Positions 28,056 through 36,267 of a DNA stretch of 64,000 bases are shown piece by piece. Below the pieces are notes generated by a model. The model made no database searches and was not told where the DNA came from. It was given only the letters and a program-made list of their open reading frames with translations. The position numbers were made by a program, and so were the translations under genes. The stretch spans positions 62,001-126,000 of the forward strand of contig NZ_ABCQ01000009.1 in the NCBI RefSeq assembly GCF_000170855.1. Direction: 5' to 3'. The number at the start of each line of letters is the position of its first letter. Within the stretch, counting starts at the first letter, position 1. Source of the stretch: Moritella sp. PE36 (GTDB lineage Bacteria; Pseudomonadota; Gammaproteobacteria; Enterobacterales; Moritellaceae).

Positions 28056-29519
28056 CTAGGCAGCTGCTAACCGCTCTTGAAGACGAAGGCTTTCATAATA
28101 GTCTTCAGCTAAAGCCGTCATCTTAAACTCAACATCCATTCCATCAATATTATCAACAGCCTCTTTTATAGAGTCGAGATCCACCTGAAAGAATTCCTTC
28201 CTAAGATTTACAGCATTAACCCTTAATGATGTAAATGTTCGATGCAGAGCAGTTTCAAGTGCAGGAGCATCCTCAGCATATATCATGGCATGCACATCGA
28301 ATGGGAACGGCACACTTGCATCACCTAGTTCTTTGACACGATCCATAGGCTCTAAACGCCTAGTCATACCTATTTTGTATACATCCTCTCCGAATGAGCC
28401 AATATTACTAATTACATATACATGGCCCTTTCGAGTTTGCTGAGCCATACTTTTCGCTCGATTTTCTTTAGCTTCAGCGTCGAGTAATTGCTGCTCAAGT
28501 TGAGTAATACGTAGTTCTGCAATTGCCCTTTCATTTTCAGAAATTCCTGATAGCTCTTTTCGTGCCTTATCCAACAAATCCCTATACATTTTTTCTTCTT
28601 TTTCAGCTTCAGCAACGACTCGCTCATACTCCTTGATAGCACGTTGCTCCTCTCTTATTTGCTCTTTTATTAACTTTTGCTCTGCTATTTCTTCTTGCTT
28701 CTTCAATGTATATTGGTATTGGAGCTTGCACTCTTCAAATTTCAGTTCCACATAACTTATGTCGAACCCACATTCCAATGTTGCAGCCGATTTTTCAAGA
28801 GTATTAGCAAGCTTTTCTATGCGTTCTAAAGTTCGACCGAAACTACTTGGGCTAACTTTACCTATAAGAAAATCACATTCTGTATTAAATGCCGTTAGCA
28901 TCAACTTAACTTGACCGCTCAGAATCTTTTTATTGAACGATTTGTCATTTGAAATGATTGTTGTGTCTGGGTAAGTGACAGCCTTTTTTTCTTTAATCAT
29001 TTCTTTCTGCTGAACCCTGACATCTTTAATCTCCTCAGCAAACCTAACTGAAGTTTCATAGAGATAATCTGGCATTTCAAAATGGCCACATGATGTATAT
29101 TCATCCAAGCGAGAGTATAAATCTAACATCCTCATTAATTCTTCCTGCTCCGCACCAAGGTTGGATAAACTTAACACAAGTTTTTCTTCATCCACTTTTA
29201 ACTTAGAAATCGCTGAAGTATGCAACTGAACACACTCTAATAACTGTTTTTCATTTTTCTTAAGTTCTTGTAATTCAACAGTCTCAATTCGCACGCGATC
29301 TAGTTCTTTGGTTTGAGCATTCAATTCATTTAGAGTCAACGTCAACTCTTCTTGTGTTTGAGCTAATGCTTCATCAAGACTCTTATATGTATCGAGCTTT
29401 GAATTAACATTATTTTTGTATTCATTTAGTTTTTTATTGAAATGGCTCTTAGTGATTAAATAGCTAGCAATTATTACTGACACTGCAACCGCTATAACAA
29501 TCAGGAGGTTGTTATCCAT
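28056..29519 (-). CDS. DUF4041 / T5orf172 (GIY-YIG-like) domain protein
   Basis: A 487-aa protein. An N-terminal membrane helix (about 5-22) leads into a long coiled coil (about 25-125), a DUF4041-like helical region (about 140-270), a second coiled coil (about 270-355), and a C-terminal T5orf172 domain (GHVYVISNIGSFGEDVYKIG, then ALHRTF). T5orf172 is related to the GIY-YIG nuclease fold; the Gx..VYKIG core is visible. Proteins of this architecture are common in phages and defence islands. It follows a 115-aa coiled-coil gene by four bases and is probably translated with it. A nuclease role is inference. Confidence 0.8.
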   Translation of the reverse strand: MDNNLLIVIAVAVSVIIASYLITKSHFNKKLNEYKNNVNSKLDTYKSLDEALAQTQEELTLTLNELNAQTKELDRVRIETVELQELKKNEKQLLECVQLHTSAISKLKVDEEKLVLSLSNLGAEQEELMRMLDLYSRLDEYTSCGHFEMPDYLYETSVRFAEEIKDVRVQQKEMIKEKKAVTYPDTTIISNDKSFNKKILSGQVKLMLTAFNTECDFLIGKVSPSSFGRTLERIEKLANTLEKSAATLECGFDISYVELKFEECKLQYQYTLKKQEEIAEQKLIKEQIREEQRAIKEYERVVAEAEKEEKMYRDLLDKARKELSGISENERAIAELRITQLEQQLLDAEAKENRAKSMAQQTRKGHVYVISNIGSFGEDVYKIGMTRRLEPMDRVKELGDASVPFPFDVHAMIYAEDAPALETALHRTFTSLRVNAVNLRKEFFQVDLDSIKEAVDNIDGMDVEFKMTALAEDYYESLRLQERLAAA

Positions 29520-29523
29520 ATGA

Positions 29524-29871
29524 CTACCTTAGTACTGCATTAATAAATTGTTTACGTAAAGAAGCTCTTTCAGAGCACCTATCAATGTATTCTTCTTGGG
29601 CATCGATAAGTGAATCTTTGAACTGCTGCTTTGCTTTAGCGATATTTATTTTTTCCGATTGTTTAGCTATATTAGTCCTATCTTTTTCTGCACGTATTGC
29701 ATCACGCTCCAACTCTCTTAATCGCTTCTGATGTTCTCTCTCAGATTTAGCCTGCTCTCTTGCTATTGCCTTTTGTCTACGCTCGTTATCTCTGGCTGCT
29801 TGCTTGCCAGCTTTATCAATAGCCTTAACAACTTTAATAGCTAACCTTAAACCGCTCCCTTTTCTAGCCAA
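29524..29871 (-). CDS. Small basic coiled-coil protein paired with the DUF4041/T5orf172 gene
   Basis: A 115-aa protein rich in Lys, Arg, Glu and Ala, essentially one long helix (about 20-110), with no cysteine cluster or membrane segment. It lies four bases upstream of the DUF4041 gene on the same strand. A partner or scaffold for its coiled coils is plausible. No family recognised. Confidence 0.6.
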   Translation of the reverse strand: MARKGSGLRLAIKVVKAIDKAGKQAARDNERRQKAIAREQAKSEREHQKRLRELERDAIRAEKDRTNIAKQSEKINIAKAKQQFKDSLIDAQEEYIDRCSERASLRKQFINAVLR

Positions 29872-30177
29872 CGTCTCCTCCTTAATTCCTATAACTGATA
29901 ACTAATAACTAAATCCCACTATGTAAGCACACTTACCCATTCAAATTTCATGTGGTACATAGCAAAAACAAAAAACATATTGAGAAAATGTTAATAAACA
30001 ACAACAAACTCATAAGCTTACTTAACTAACCTTATCGTACCCCCCTCCGGTTTAACATATCCAAATCAAACATAGCGTTGAACAAAGCGACTGAATCTTC
30101 AATCTGAATTAAAATGGGGCAGAATGGCATAACATTATGCGCAGTGGTGCTTCTTGGGCGCTATCAATACAATTTGA
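29872..30177. other. Intergenic region with a fragment of the island repeat
   Basis: About 300 AT-rich bases. At 30,128-30,151 the sequence ggcataacattatgcgcagtg matches the outer end of the ~200-bp island repeat found at 31.9 and 33.1 kb. Otherwise I see nothing. Confidence 0.45.
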
Positions 30178-30981
30178 TTATGATATTTTGTAGCCACAAG
30201 CTTGTAGCTCTTTATTGACTTCAAGTTTCCAAGCGCCAAGGGTATCTAAACCAACGTAGACAACACCACTAATATCATTCGGAGTTTCTATTTGCCCTTT
30301 TACTAAGGCGCATACATTTTCTCTACCTAGTTTAGCCATAAGATAGCCATGCTCGAAAATAACGTTTTGACGAGCCCTGTTCTTAGGGTGAGACTTTGTT
30401 TCATGTATACCGCGCCCGTGATCACATGCGGTATATAGAATTAAAGCAAAGTCAGCTTCATTTGCGTAATATTCTATTTTCTCAATGATGGTCATACCAC
30501 TGTTTGCTTGCTCATGAAGGATTATGACGTCAATACCTAAACTTTCGATGTATCTTGATATTTCTTGCTTGGCTTCATTGTCTCTACCGTGGACAATAAA
30601 AACCTTCTTTTTAGGTGCTATATAGTTTTGTTGACCTATAATTTCAGAAATCACCCCTACCGCTTTTGGTTCTTTTTTCATTTCCACTGCATGCCCAAAT
30701 TCAAGAAGATTTAGAGCTTCTGAAAACTCCTCATTTAAAAACTTTCTTCTATCAGAATAGGATCCAAATTTAGGTTTGATAAAATCCCAAAAAGAATCAA
30801 GGCTTCTATGTAACTTCAACCACTTAGGTAGGATTGATGTAATGTTATCGTTGGCTAGTAACTCATAGCGTAGGGATGCGAATTCCTCATTAGAATACGT
30901 TCCATTTGTGGCCTTAGCAACTAGTATGTTCATGAGATAACTTACTTTTTCAAATTCAGTATCTAAAAATTCTACGCTCAT
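30178..30981 (-). CDS. TIR-like nucleotide-binding protein (PF10137/CAP12-TIR type)
   Basis: A 267-aa protein. Residues ~1-120 are a helical region of unknown role. Residues ~125-265 match PF10137: KKKVFIVHGRDNEAKQEISR, then LGIDVIILHEQANSGMTIIE, RARQNVIFEHGYLMAKLGR and NDISGVVYVGLDTLGAWK. Relatives are effectors of cyclic-nucleotide defence systems (CBASS/Pycsar) that degrade NAD+ when activated. The candidate catalytic Glu is in the FEHGY segment. No cyclase or nucleotidyltransferase gene is adjacent, so the activating signal is unclear and it may be a stand-alone TIR defence protein. Confidence 0.8.
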   Translation of the reverse strand: MSVEFLDTEFEKVSYLMNILVAKATNGTYSNEEFASLRYELLANDNITSILPKWLKLHRSLDSFWDFIKPKFGSYSDRRKFLNEEFSEALNLLEFGHAVEMKKEPKAVGVISEIIGQQNYIAPKKKVFIVHGRDNEAKQEISRYIESLGIDVIILHEQANSGMTIIEKIEYYANEADFALILYTACDHGRGIHETKSHPKNRARQNVIFEHGYLMAKLGRENVCALVKGQIETPNDISGVVYVGLDTLGAWKLEVNKELQACGYKIS

Positions 30982-31177
30982 AATACCCTTCTAAAATATG
31001 GAACTGTTCGACTAAAAAAACTTGTTAATCACCATAACTCAATGTCAAATTACTTAAGTTTTTTATATATGGCAACAAGGTTTTTATATTTCACGAATAC
31101 TAACCTTATTTGGGTATAAATCAATACTTTGCACCAAGGTAGGGTTAGTATCCTAACGGGAGGCTTTATAAATTTAG

Positions 31178-31450
31178 GGATAAAATAGCCAATACACGGG
31201 CATATTGAACATAAAGGTGATAATACGCAGAGCGATATTAGTGTATGAAAACACGCTAAAAGCCTCTTAACCACCCTATAAGACCACCTGATCGTTAATT
31301 TGACCATTCGTAGCGCAGAAGTGTTAATCACGTGTAGCCGTTACCAGGTGGTTATTGTTTCGTTGTTAGCTACGCGTCTAGAATTATTTTTGGTGGGCGT
31401 TAGTTCGCTAGATTTTACGTAGAGAACCAATACTAAGTACAACTCTAATA
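31178..31450 (-). repeat. Diverged copy of the island repeat
   Basis: Shares catattgaacataaagg (31,201) and the segment tttttggtgggcgttagttcgctag (31,388 on, split here for brevity) with the copies at 31.9 and 33.1 kb, in the same order and orientation, but the inverted ends are decayed. The micro reading frame KSSELTPTKNNSRRVA is still open on the minus strand. The rest of the gap (30,982-31,461) shows nothing else. Confidence 0.65.
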
Positions 31451-31461
31451 CGCTTCATATC

Positions 31462-31674
31462 TTACTTAAATACTTTTCTAATAAGTACTATCGTTAGATA
31501 AATAAACAGAACTCCTGCAGCAGATAGAATGCCTATAACACCAAATGGAAGAAAAAGACTTTCATGTAGAACACCTTCTTCGTCGATATATTGAAAGAAT
31601 GTATTTTCTAAAAAAAGAAAGCTAAAACCTAATCCAAACAATACGATTGAACTTAATAATAATTTATTTAGCAT
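31462..31674 (-). CDS. Small two-helix membrane protein
   Basis: A 70-aa product with two hydrophobic segments (about 5-24 and 42-66) and a short acidic loop (IDEEGVLHES), ending in a basic tail. No family recognised. It sits alone between two copies of the island repeat, as a cassette-like unit. Confidence 0.55.
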   Translation of the reverse strand: MLNKLLLSSIVLFGLGFSFLFLENTFFQYIDEEGVLHESLFLPFGVIGILSAAGVLFIYLTIVLIRKVFK

Positions 31675-31882
31675 GAATCAAAACTACTCCTTGAAAAGCG
31701 TCGAAGGTGAAATATTTAATATCCTTCACAGCTCCACTTTTCCATATGTTAGATGAATTATTAAAACAAAAATCAGTTGTAAAGAAAATGTTTGGTTTGT
31801 AAGCGTTCGTGTGTCGCATCATGGTTTGTTGAGATTAACTTCCTTGTTGGAGGTTAATCTCTAGCGATAAAAACCTCCATAT

Positions 31883-32105
31883 GCGGCCTATTGAACATAA
31901 AGACGATAATGCGCATAACGATGATCGGGTTTAATTATTACTAGGTAATAATTATCTGTTGTGACAACAGATAATCTCATTGGGATGTTTGATGGCCGTC
32001 AGCTACGATCCTGGAATAATTTTTGGTGGGAGTTAGTTCGCTAGATTTCACGTAGCGAACCATTACTAGACTCTGATCTTACATAACATTCGTTATGCGC
32101 AGTTG
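31883..32105. repeat. Island repeat, full copy with inverted ends
   Basis: The copy is delimited by tgcgcataacg (31,910-31,920) and its complement cgttatgcgca (32,091-32,101), 192 bp apart; flanking gcggcctattgaacataaag is also shared with other copies. Inside are a perfect 11-bp hairpin (attatctgttg / caacagataat, 31,951-31,975) and a minus-strand micro-ORF (32,063 to 31,977, 28 codons, MVRYVKSSELTPTKN). The right end also has a small palindromic cataac/gttatg pair. The surrounding gap 31,675-32,318 holds nothing else, apart from a hairpin near 32,290-32,315 after mepB. Confidence 0.8.
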
Positions 32106-32318
32106 AGTCGAGGGGAGTTGAAGCGCGATTTTAACTGTGCTTATATACAGCGTTCATTTTTGATTTTGTGCGTTCTTATCTAATGACTTACCTATTATTC
32201 CGAAATACCGCCGCCAACTTGCCGCCGTTTTTTATGGATTGTTTATTACTAAAGAAGTAACCTTACTCGATATACTAGTAAAGTTACAAACGGTTATACG
32301 ACGAAGCATAACCAACGA

Positions 32319-32924
32319 TTAAGTGTGATTAATGCTTTGACTACTTAATAGCTTACTTAATTCGAATGAATCGATTGAACCGTCCTCATCAATATCTAGA
32401 AAGAATGGTAATTGCCAGCGCTGAGTTTTCTTACCCGATTCGGAAAATACTTTAGTTCCAGTAATACCTCTATCTTCGCTCCACGGTGGAAAAACTCTAA
32501 ATCCCGTTTTTCCCTTGCTTTTCATCTGAGAGACAATACCTTTTTCAATCAAAATAGAGACAGGGAAAATAAACATCCCACATTTAGATTTATGCTCTAA
32601 CTGTTCAGTGACATTAGAATGGCTATCAACCCGTATGAACAAATAATCGAGGTCATTGGATTTTAATGGAATAGGTTTATTACCATTGATACTCTCGGAA
32701 AGTGGACGTTTCCAAACGGCTAAAAAAGCTCCAGGCCTATCTGAAGTCACTTTACCTCTCCGATAGACAATATTCCTATTATCTAGGGAAAAATTTAATG
32801 CTTCATACTTCGAACTTTCAAGAACAGAATCTATCTCAACATTTTTAGTTATTTTATAGCCTACAGGAACAAACTCTTGAGTTAAAAAAGACTCTAATTC
32901 ATCACGATAGTTTTTATTTTCCAC
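32319..32924 (-). CDS. mepB: MepB family protein
   Basis: A 201-aa soluble protein matching the MepB family: FLAVWKRPL near residue 75, CGMFIFPVSIL near 120, GKTGFRVFPPWS near 145 and KKTQRWQLPFF near 172. In Staphylococcus mepB lies next to the MepA multidrug pump, but MepB has no established function. Here it is a stand-alone island gene between two repeat copies. Confidence 0.85.
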   Translation of the reverse strand: MENKNYRDELESFLTQEFVPVGYKITKNVEIDSVLESSKYEALNFSLDNRNIVYRRGKVTSDRPGAFLAVWKRPLSESINGNKPIPLKSNDLDYLFIRVDSHSNVTEQLEHKSKCGMFIFPVSILIEKGIVSQMKSKGKTGFRVFPPWSEDRGITGTKVFSESGKKTQRWQLPFFLDIDEDGSIDSFELSKLLSSQSINHT

Positions 32925-33036
32925 AGAAACACCTTAATTGTATTTAAAGACTAGCTATCAAGCTGGCTGTATTAATGTTTATTATTCACTTTACCAAATA
33001 TAGGCTGTTCTTAACTAGAGATAAAATCTAGCCTGA

Positions 33037-33235
33037 GCGGCCTATTGAACATAAAGGCGATAACGCGCATAACTATGATCGGGTTTAAGTAATGGCGATA
33101 AATATTACCTAGTAATGTTTGATGGCCGTCAGTTACGTGCCTGGAATAATTCTTGGTGGGAGTTAGTTCGCCAGATTTCACGTAGCGAACCATTATCTTA
33201 TTCGGTTCTTACATAACATGCGTTATGCGCAGTTG
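33037..33235. repeat. Island repeat, full copy with inverted ends
   Basis: Nearly the same layout as the 31.9 kb copy: gcggcctattgaacataaag at the left, gcgcataac (33,065-33,073) and gttatgcgc (33,222-33,230) as inverted ends about 166 bp apart, and the core ggtgggagttagttcgc. It lacks the internal 11-bp hairpin of the other copy. The minus-strand micro-ORF MVRYVKSGELTPTKN runs longer here (60 codons, to 33,011) but is repeat-derived, so I do not call it a gene. Confidence 0.8.
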
Positions 33236-33286
33236 GATAGGTTACGTAGTATCCTTGCCACTAATGTAGATTATGGCTATTTTCAG

Positions 33287-33703
33287 TTATATTTTTTCAG
33301 AGAAATAGGCCATTATCTCAGCTGTAGTCATTTCTTTTGTTTTATTGGTAAAACAATAATAATTAGGACGGAGATCACTAAAGTACTGCATGTCCATTTC
33401 TAACCCTTTCAATTGCGAGAATAAGCCTACAGGCATATTGTATTCACCTGTAGCTTTTAATTTATAGAAAAGGTGTGTTCCACATTCAGAACAAAAAGCT
33501 CGTGATGCCCAAGATGATGATTCGTACATTTTAACTTTATCTTCACCTTCAATTTTTACTTTAGTACCGCATTGCACCGCAAAGAATGGAGCGCCACCCC
33601 AGGTTCTACATGATTGGCAATGGCATACTGTAAACTTAGGATTCACTTCCTCTGCGGTAATTATTACTTCCCCACAAAGGCAGCTTGCTTCAGACTTAAT
33701 CAT
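33287..33703 (-). CDS. GFA family (Mss4-like zinc) protein
   Basis: A 138-aa protein with the GFA/CENP-V fold zinc ligands: CLCGEV (about 8-10), CHCQSCRTWGGAPF (about 27-32) and FCSECGTHLF (about 71-74). Some relatives bind glutathione and formaldehyde, but most members, like this one, have no known substrate. It sits as a single gene in the island; it could be cargo unrelated to defence. Confidence 0.88.
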   Translation of the reverse strand: MIKSEASCLCGEVIITAEEVNPKFTVCHCQSCRTWGGAPFFAVQCGTKVKIEGEDKVKMYESSSWASRAFCSECGTHLFYKLKATGEYNMPVGLFSQLKGLEMDMQYFSDLRPNYYCFTNKTKEMTTAEIMAYFSEKI

Positions 33704-34559
33704 TTTTATAACTCCTTAATTCATTAACTGTATATTTTATTTAAAACAGTGAAGCACTAAAGAATTTAAGCTAAATACTAAACTGACATTGGTAATAAGC
33801 TTACACGTACACTGTATCTAAATACAGTGTTTCTTGTGGGTTAATTCGACATTTAGCTGAGGTGATTTAGATAAGGTGGGTATTAAATCGTAAATAGCGG
33901 GCTTACGCATAAATCATGGGGTGAATAAAAATTCCATAATGATAAGTTTAAACCTAGGGGATTAGTTTGGAACTGCAAAATTCGAATGTTTTTGATCTTG
34001 AGATAAATTTAGTCCCTGAGCGGCTGTTTAACATAAAGGTGATAATGCGCAGTGTCATTTCACTACTCAGGCAAAAAGTCCTCTCTAACGCTTACTTTAC
34101 CCCTTTAAAACCAATTTTAACCCGTAATTCTGGATGGATCATTTTGCACTGTCTTAGTGAATATCACTTTCGCATCGATTTTAATTGAAATGCTTATTTC
34201 TAATGCTTTTGTAATATGGGATACAAGTCACTATAGGAGGGAGAGCCCCTTTGCATAATATCTAATCTAACCAAGGCTGGATCACAATTGAACTCGCAAT
34301 AGAGTTCGCGTGTATTGTTGTGATATGACAGATTCCTCACATGATAAAATGTATGGAAAATCGATATGAAAACATCGTGAGTGAGTAACTGCTCTAACGC
34401 AGAAAGGGGCAGAATCGAGTTAGCGTGATTGGCGAGGTTTGAATTGATAATACTGAGTCGTTTGTGGCACAACTCGTCTTACAAAACGACAAATCAGTGG
34501 CCAATATAGTTTAGCCACAACAAGTTGGACTCGCGTAGTTATAATTATTTTAGCAACTA
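33704..34559. other. Long gap with repeat fragments and no convincing gene
   Basis: Holds a hairpin (acactgtat / atacagtgt, 33,809-33,830, followed by TTCTT on the plus strand). It also holds a left-end fragment of the island repeat (cctgagcggc, then taacataaaggtgataatgcgc, 34,015-34,050) and, at about 34,341-34,428, a segment alike to 39,944-40,025. A 90-codon minus-strand frame (34,200-34,472) runs through the latter. Because the homologous segment elsewhere is not open in that frame, I treat it as doubtful. Confidence 0.5.
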
Positions 34560-35039
34560 TTATGTGTATTGAATATTAAACCCTTTTCGGCCACCGCCAG
34601 CATTATCCATCCACGATAATGTAAATGACTCTCTAACAACCGTATGACCAAGTGAGGTTGTTGCAAGCAATTTAACGGACTCAGAACTATCAAGGTTGCA
34701 TGGAAAATAATCTTTAATCTCTGATGAAATCACAAAATCAACTCTCTCACCAAAATCAATTCTTACATCTCTGGCTTGAGCAGAACCTATATTAGTAATA
34801 ACTAGCCGTTTGCTATTGCTACGATGACTTACGAACCTAGCAGTAAACTCTGCCTTCTCCTTATTCATCTCACGCTCTTTAGCATCCTTTAACTCAAGGA
34901 CTGTAAGCTCCCTTTGCAGATTACCCAATTCTCTTGCTAAGTCTTTCTGCTTACTATGAACTCTAATACTATGCCATAAAGAACAACCAGCAAAAACAGC
35001 AGCGGCAATAGCGCCTGCATCGCTAACAGTTAACTCCAT
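34560..35039 (-). CDS. Membrane-anchored protein of unknown function
   Basis: A 159-aa product: a short hydrophobic N-terminus (about 8-24), a charged coiled coil (about 28-65, KQKDLARELGNLQRELTVLE) and a C-terminal beta-rich domain (about 70-159, RLVITNIGSAQARDVRIDFG) like the immunoglobulin-type domain in many 'TM plus coiled-coil' accessory proteins. The upstream gene encodes a zinc-ribbon protein with a ten-base gap, so they form a pair. No function assigned. Confidence 0.6.
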   Translation of the reverse strand: MELTVSDAGAIAAAVFAGCSLWHSIRVHSKQKDLARELGNLQRELTVLELKDAKEREMNKEKAEFTARFVSHRSNSKRLVITNIGSAQARDVRIDFGERVDFVISSEIKDYFPCNLDSSESVKLLATTSLGHTVVRESFTLSWMDNAGGGRKGFNIQYT

Positions 35040-35049
35040 TTAACCCCCT

Positions 35050-35286
35050 CTATTTCTTCGTAAATGTAATGTTCTTATTTCCCTTAAACGCACTCTCAAA
35101 TGATTCAGTCAAAGAGTTAGCCACCTCATCAAGCATCTTAGCCTCATATTCTTCCATGAAGTCATTAAAGTTCTCTTTATGACCGCACTCTTTACATATC
35201 ATAAACTTTTGATGCTCGTCTGTATGAACAGGTTGAGCCCCACAAATCGGGCACTTTGGTTGTAATGCCTCTTCTGAAATAGACAT
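35050..35286 (-). CDS. Small zinc-ribbon protein
   Basis: A 78-aa protein with two CxxC pairs (CPICGAQPVH and CKECGHKE) forming one zinc ribbon near residues 11-38, then an acidic helix. Such ribbons often bind nucleic acid or protein partners. It is immediately upstream of the membrane-anchored 159-aa gene. No family recognised. Confidence 0.65.
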   Translation of the reverse strand: MSISEEALQPKCPICGAQPVHTDEHQKFMICKECGHKENFNDFMEEYEAKMLDEVANSLTESFESAFKGNKNITFTKK

Positions 35287-35464
35287 ACTTACTCCTTGAT
35301 AATATTAGACACTTAAGAATATTATCACGGTTACTCGTCTTCCCGATAACGAAGTTCTTTGCGGTTGTTATCTGTGGGGTTACACATAATGATAGTTTTA
35401 TCTAAAAAGGTTTGGGGCACGTTCCGAGTTACGCCCCACATCAAGTTACGCCCCACATCCCAAA

Positions 35465-35550
35465 ATCATTGCTGGACAAAACTGGCTTAGAGTTTAAGCT
35501 TCAAAGAACATAATTTGCATTCCAGAAAGTATGGATAAATTGAGATTAAC
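35465..35550. repeat. Diverged copy of the segment at 27,780-27,865
   Basis: Shares the words ctggacaaaactggcttag-like and ataaattgagattaacgcc in the same order and spacing as the stretch after the recombinase module. The remaining gap (35,287-35,464) contains twin short copies of 'ttacgcccca' (near 35,430 and 35,450) and nothing else recognised. Confidence 0.45.
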
Positions 35551-35644
35551 GCCTACATTAAACGGACAACAATTGTTGGCTAAACTTGTTGAGGAACGAA
35601 AACAGCCAGCTGTTTCTCGTCCTTTTAAAGGACTTTTTATGTGT
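35544..35644 (-). other. attC-like recombination site (degenerate)
   Basis: Read on the minus strand it begins acacataaaaagtcc and ends gtaggcgttaatc, with internal complementary arms (taaaaggac / gtccgtttaa). The right core GGCGTTAAT fits an attC site. In the left core one base replaces the C of the usual TAAC. The stop codon of the 173-aa gene (ACA TAA) lies inside the left core, exactly as at the two next sites. Confidence 0.5.
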
Positions 35645-36158
35645 TTGATACGTATGTAATTATATATGATTTAATTCTATACCAAACAGCTAAGCCACCT
35701 ATTTGCGAATAATCAAATGGTTGCCCATTTAGGTTTTCTAAATTAATTCCGATACCATCAATAAAGCTTAAATCTAACACCTCAAATTTGTGAGGTTTAA
35801 CAAACCATTCTGGCGCTGCAATACCGTGAGAAAATGCATTACGCGTAGCCGATATTAATGATTTTATAATTTTGATTTCACTATGCTCTGAATTCACTTT
35901 CTCTAAAATACAATCTAAACAAATAGCCGTTGCGCCAAAAGCTGTACTTACTGCCATTTGAGATGCATGAACGATACTATCTTGGTTTTTAAATTCATCG
36001 GAAGAATAGGAAACATTTTCTTCATCAAGGTTCGATTGAAGATCTTGGCCAAATACATCAACATCAATTTTCCCTAACTCTGCGTAACACATGTTTCTTA
36101 TTGTGTACTCAAGTAATTTAAAAGATAGTTCGGCATCTTCAATTAGATTATTCACCAC
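35637..36158 (-). CDS. Cassette-borne HEPN-like protein
   Basis: A 173-aa protein, all helical by eye, with RNAFSHG near residue 115. This fits the Rx4-6H motif of HEPN ribonuclease domains, in a region like other HEPN proteins (SLISATRNAFSHGI). Known HEPN proteins are toxins or RNA-cutting defence effectors. No partner nucleotidyltransferase is adjacent. The gene's stop lies inside an attC-like site, so it looks like an integron cassette. HEPN assignment is tentative. Confidence 0.55.
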   Translation of the reverse strand: MVNNLIEDAELSFKLLEYTIRNMCYAELGKIDVDVFGQDLQSNLDEENVSYSSDEFKNQDSIVHASQMAVSTAFGATAICLDCILEKVNSEHSEIKIIKSLISATRNAFSHGIAAPEWFVKPHKFEVLDLSFIDGIGINLENLNGQPFDYSQIGGLAVWYRIKSYIITYVSNT

Positions 36159-36168
36159 AACTCCAGAA

Positions 36169-36267
36169 ACACAACGCCCAAATCACAGGCTTAAAATAGT
36201 TAGCTAAAATTTTGAGTAACGAAAAACAGCAAGCTATTTTAAGTCCTAGTTAATTTTCTTGTTATGT
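36169..36267 (-). other. attC-like recombination site
   Basis: On the minus strand: left core ACATAACAAG, right core GGGCGTTGTGT, and long complementary inner arms (ggacttaaaatag / ctattttaagcct). About 99 bp, the size and fold of chromosomal-integron attC sites. The stop codon of the 363-aa gene is the TAA in the left core. The right end lies just before the next gene, as in a cassette array. Confidence 0.75.

Noticed and set aside
31050-31331. A 93-codon minus-strand frame
   Set aside because: It runs through a diverged island repeat, with Cys/Leu/Ile-rich non-protein-like composition and no family pattern.
33011-33193. A 60-codon minus-strand frame
   Set aside because: It is the repeat's micro-reading-frame; it is reported with the repeat and not as a separate gene.
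33967-34188. A 73-codon plus-strand frame
   Set aside because: It overlaps an island-repeat fragment and has no protein-like pattern.
34200-34472. A 90-codon minus-strand frame
   Set aside because: It overlaps a repeat segment whose other copy at 39.9 kb is not open in that frame. No family or ribosome-binding site found.
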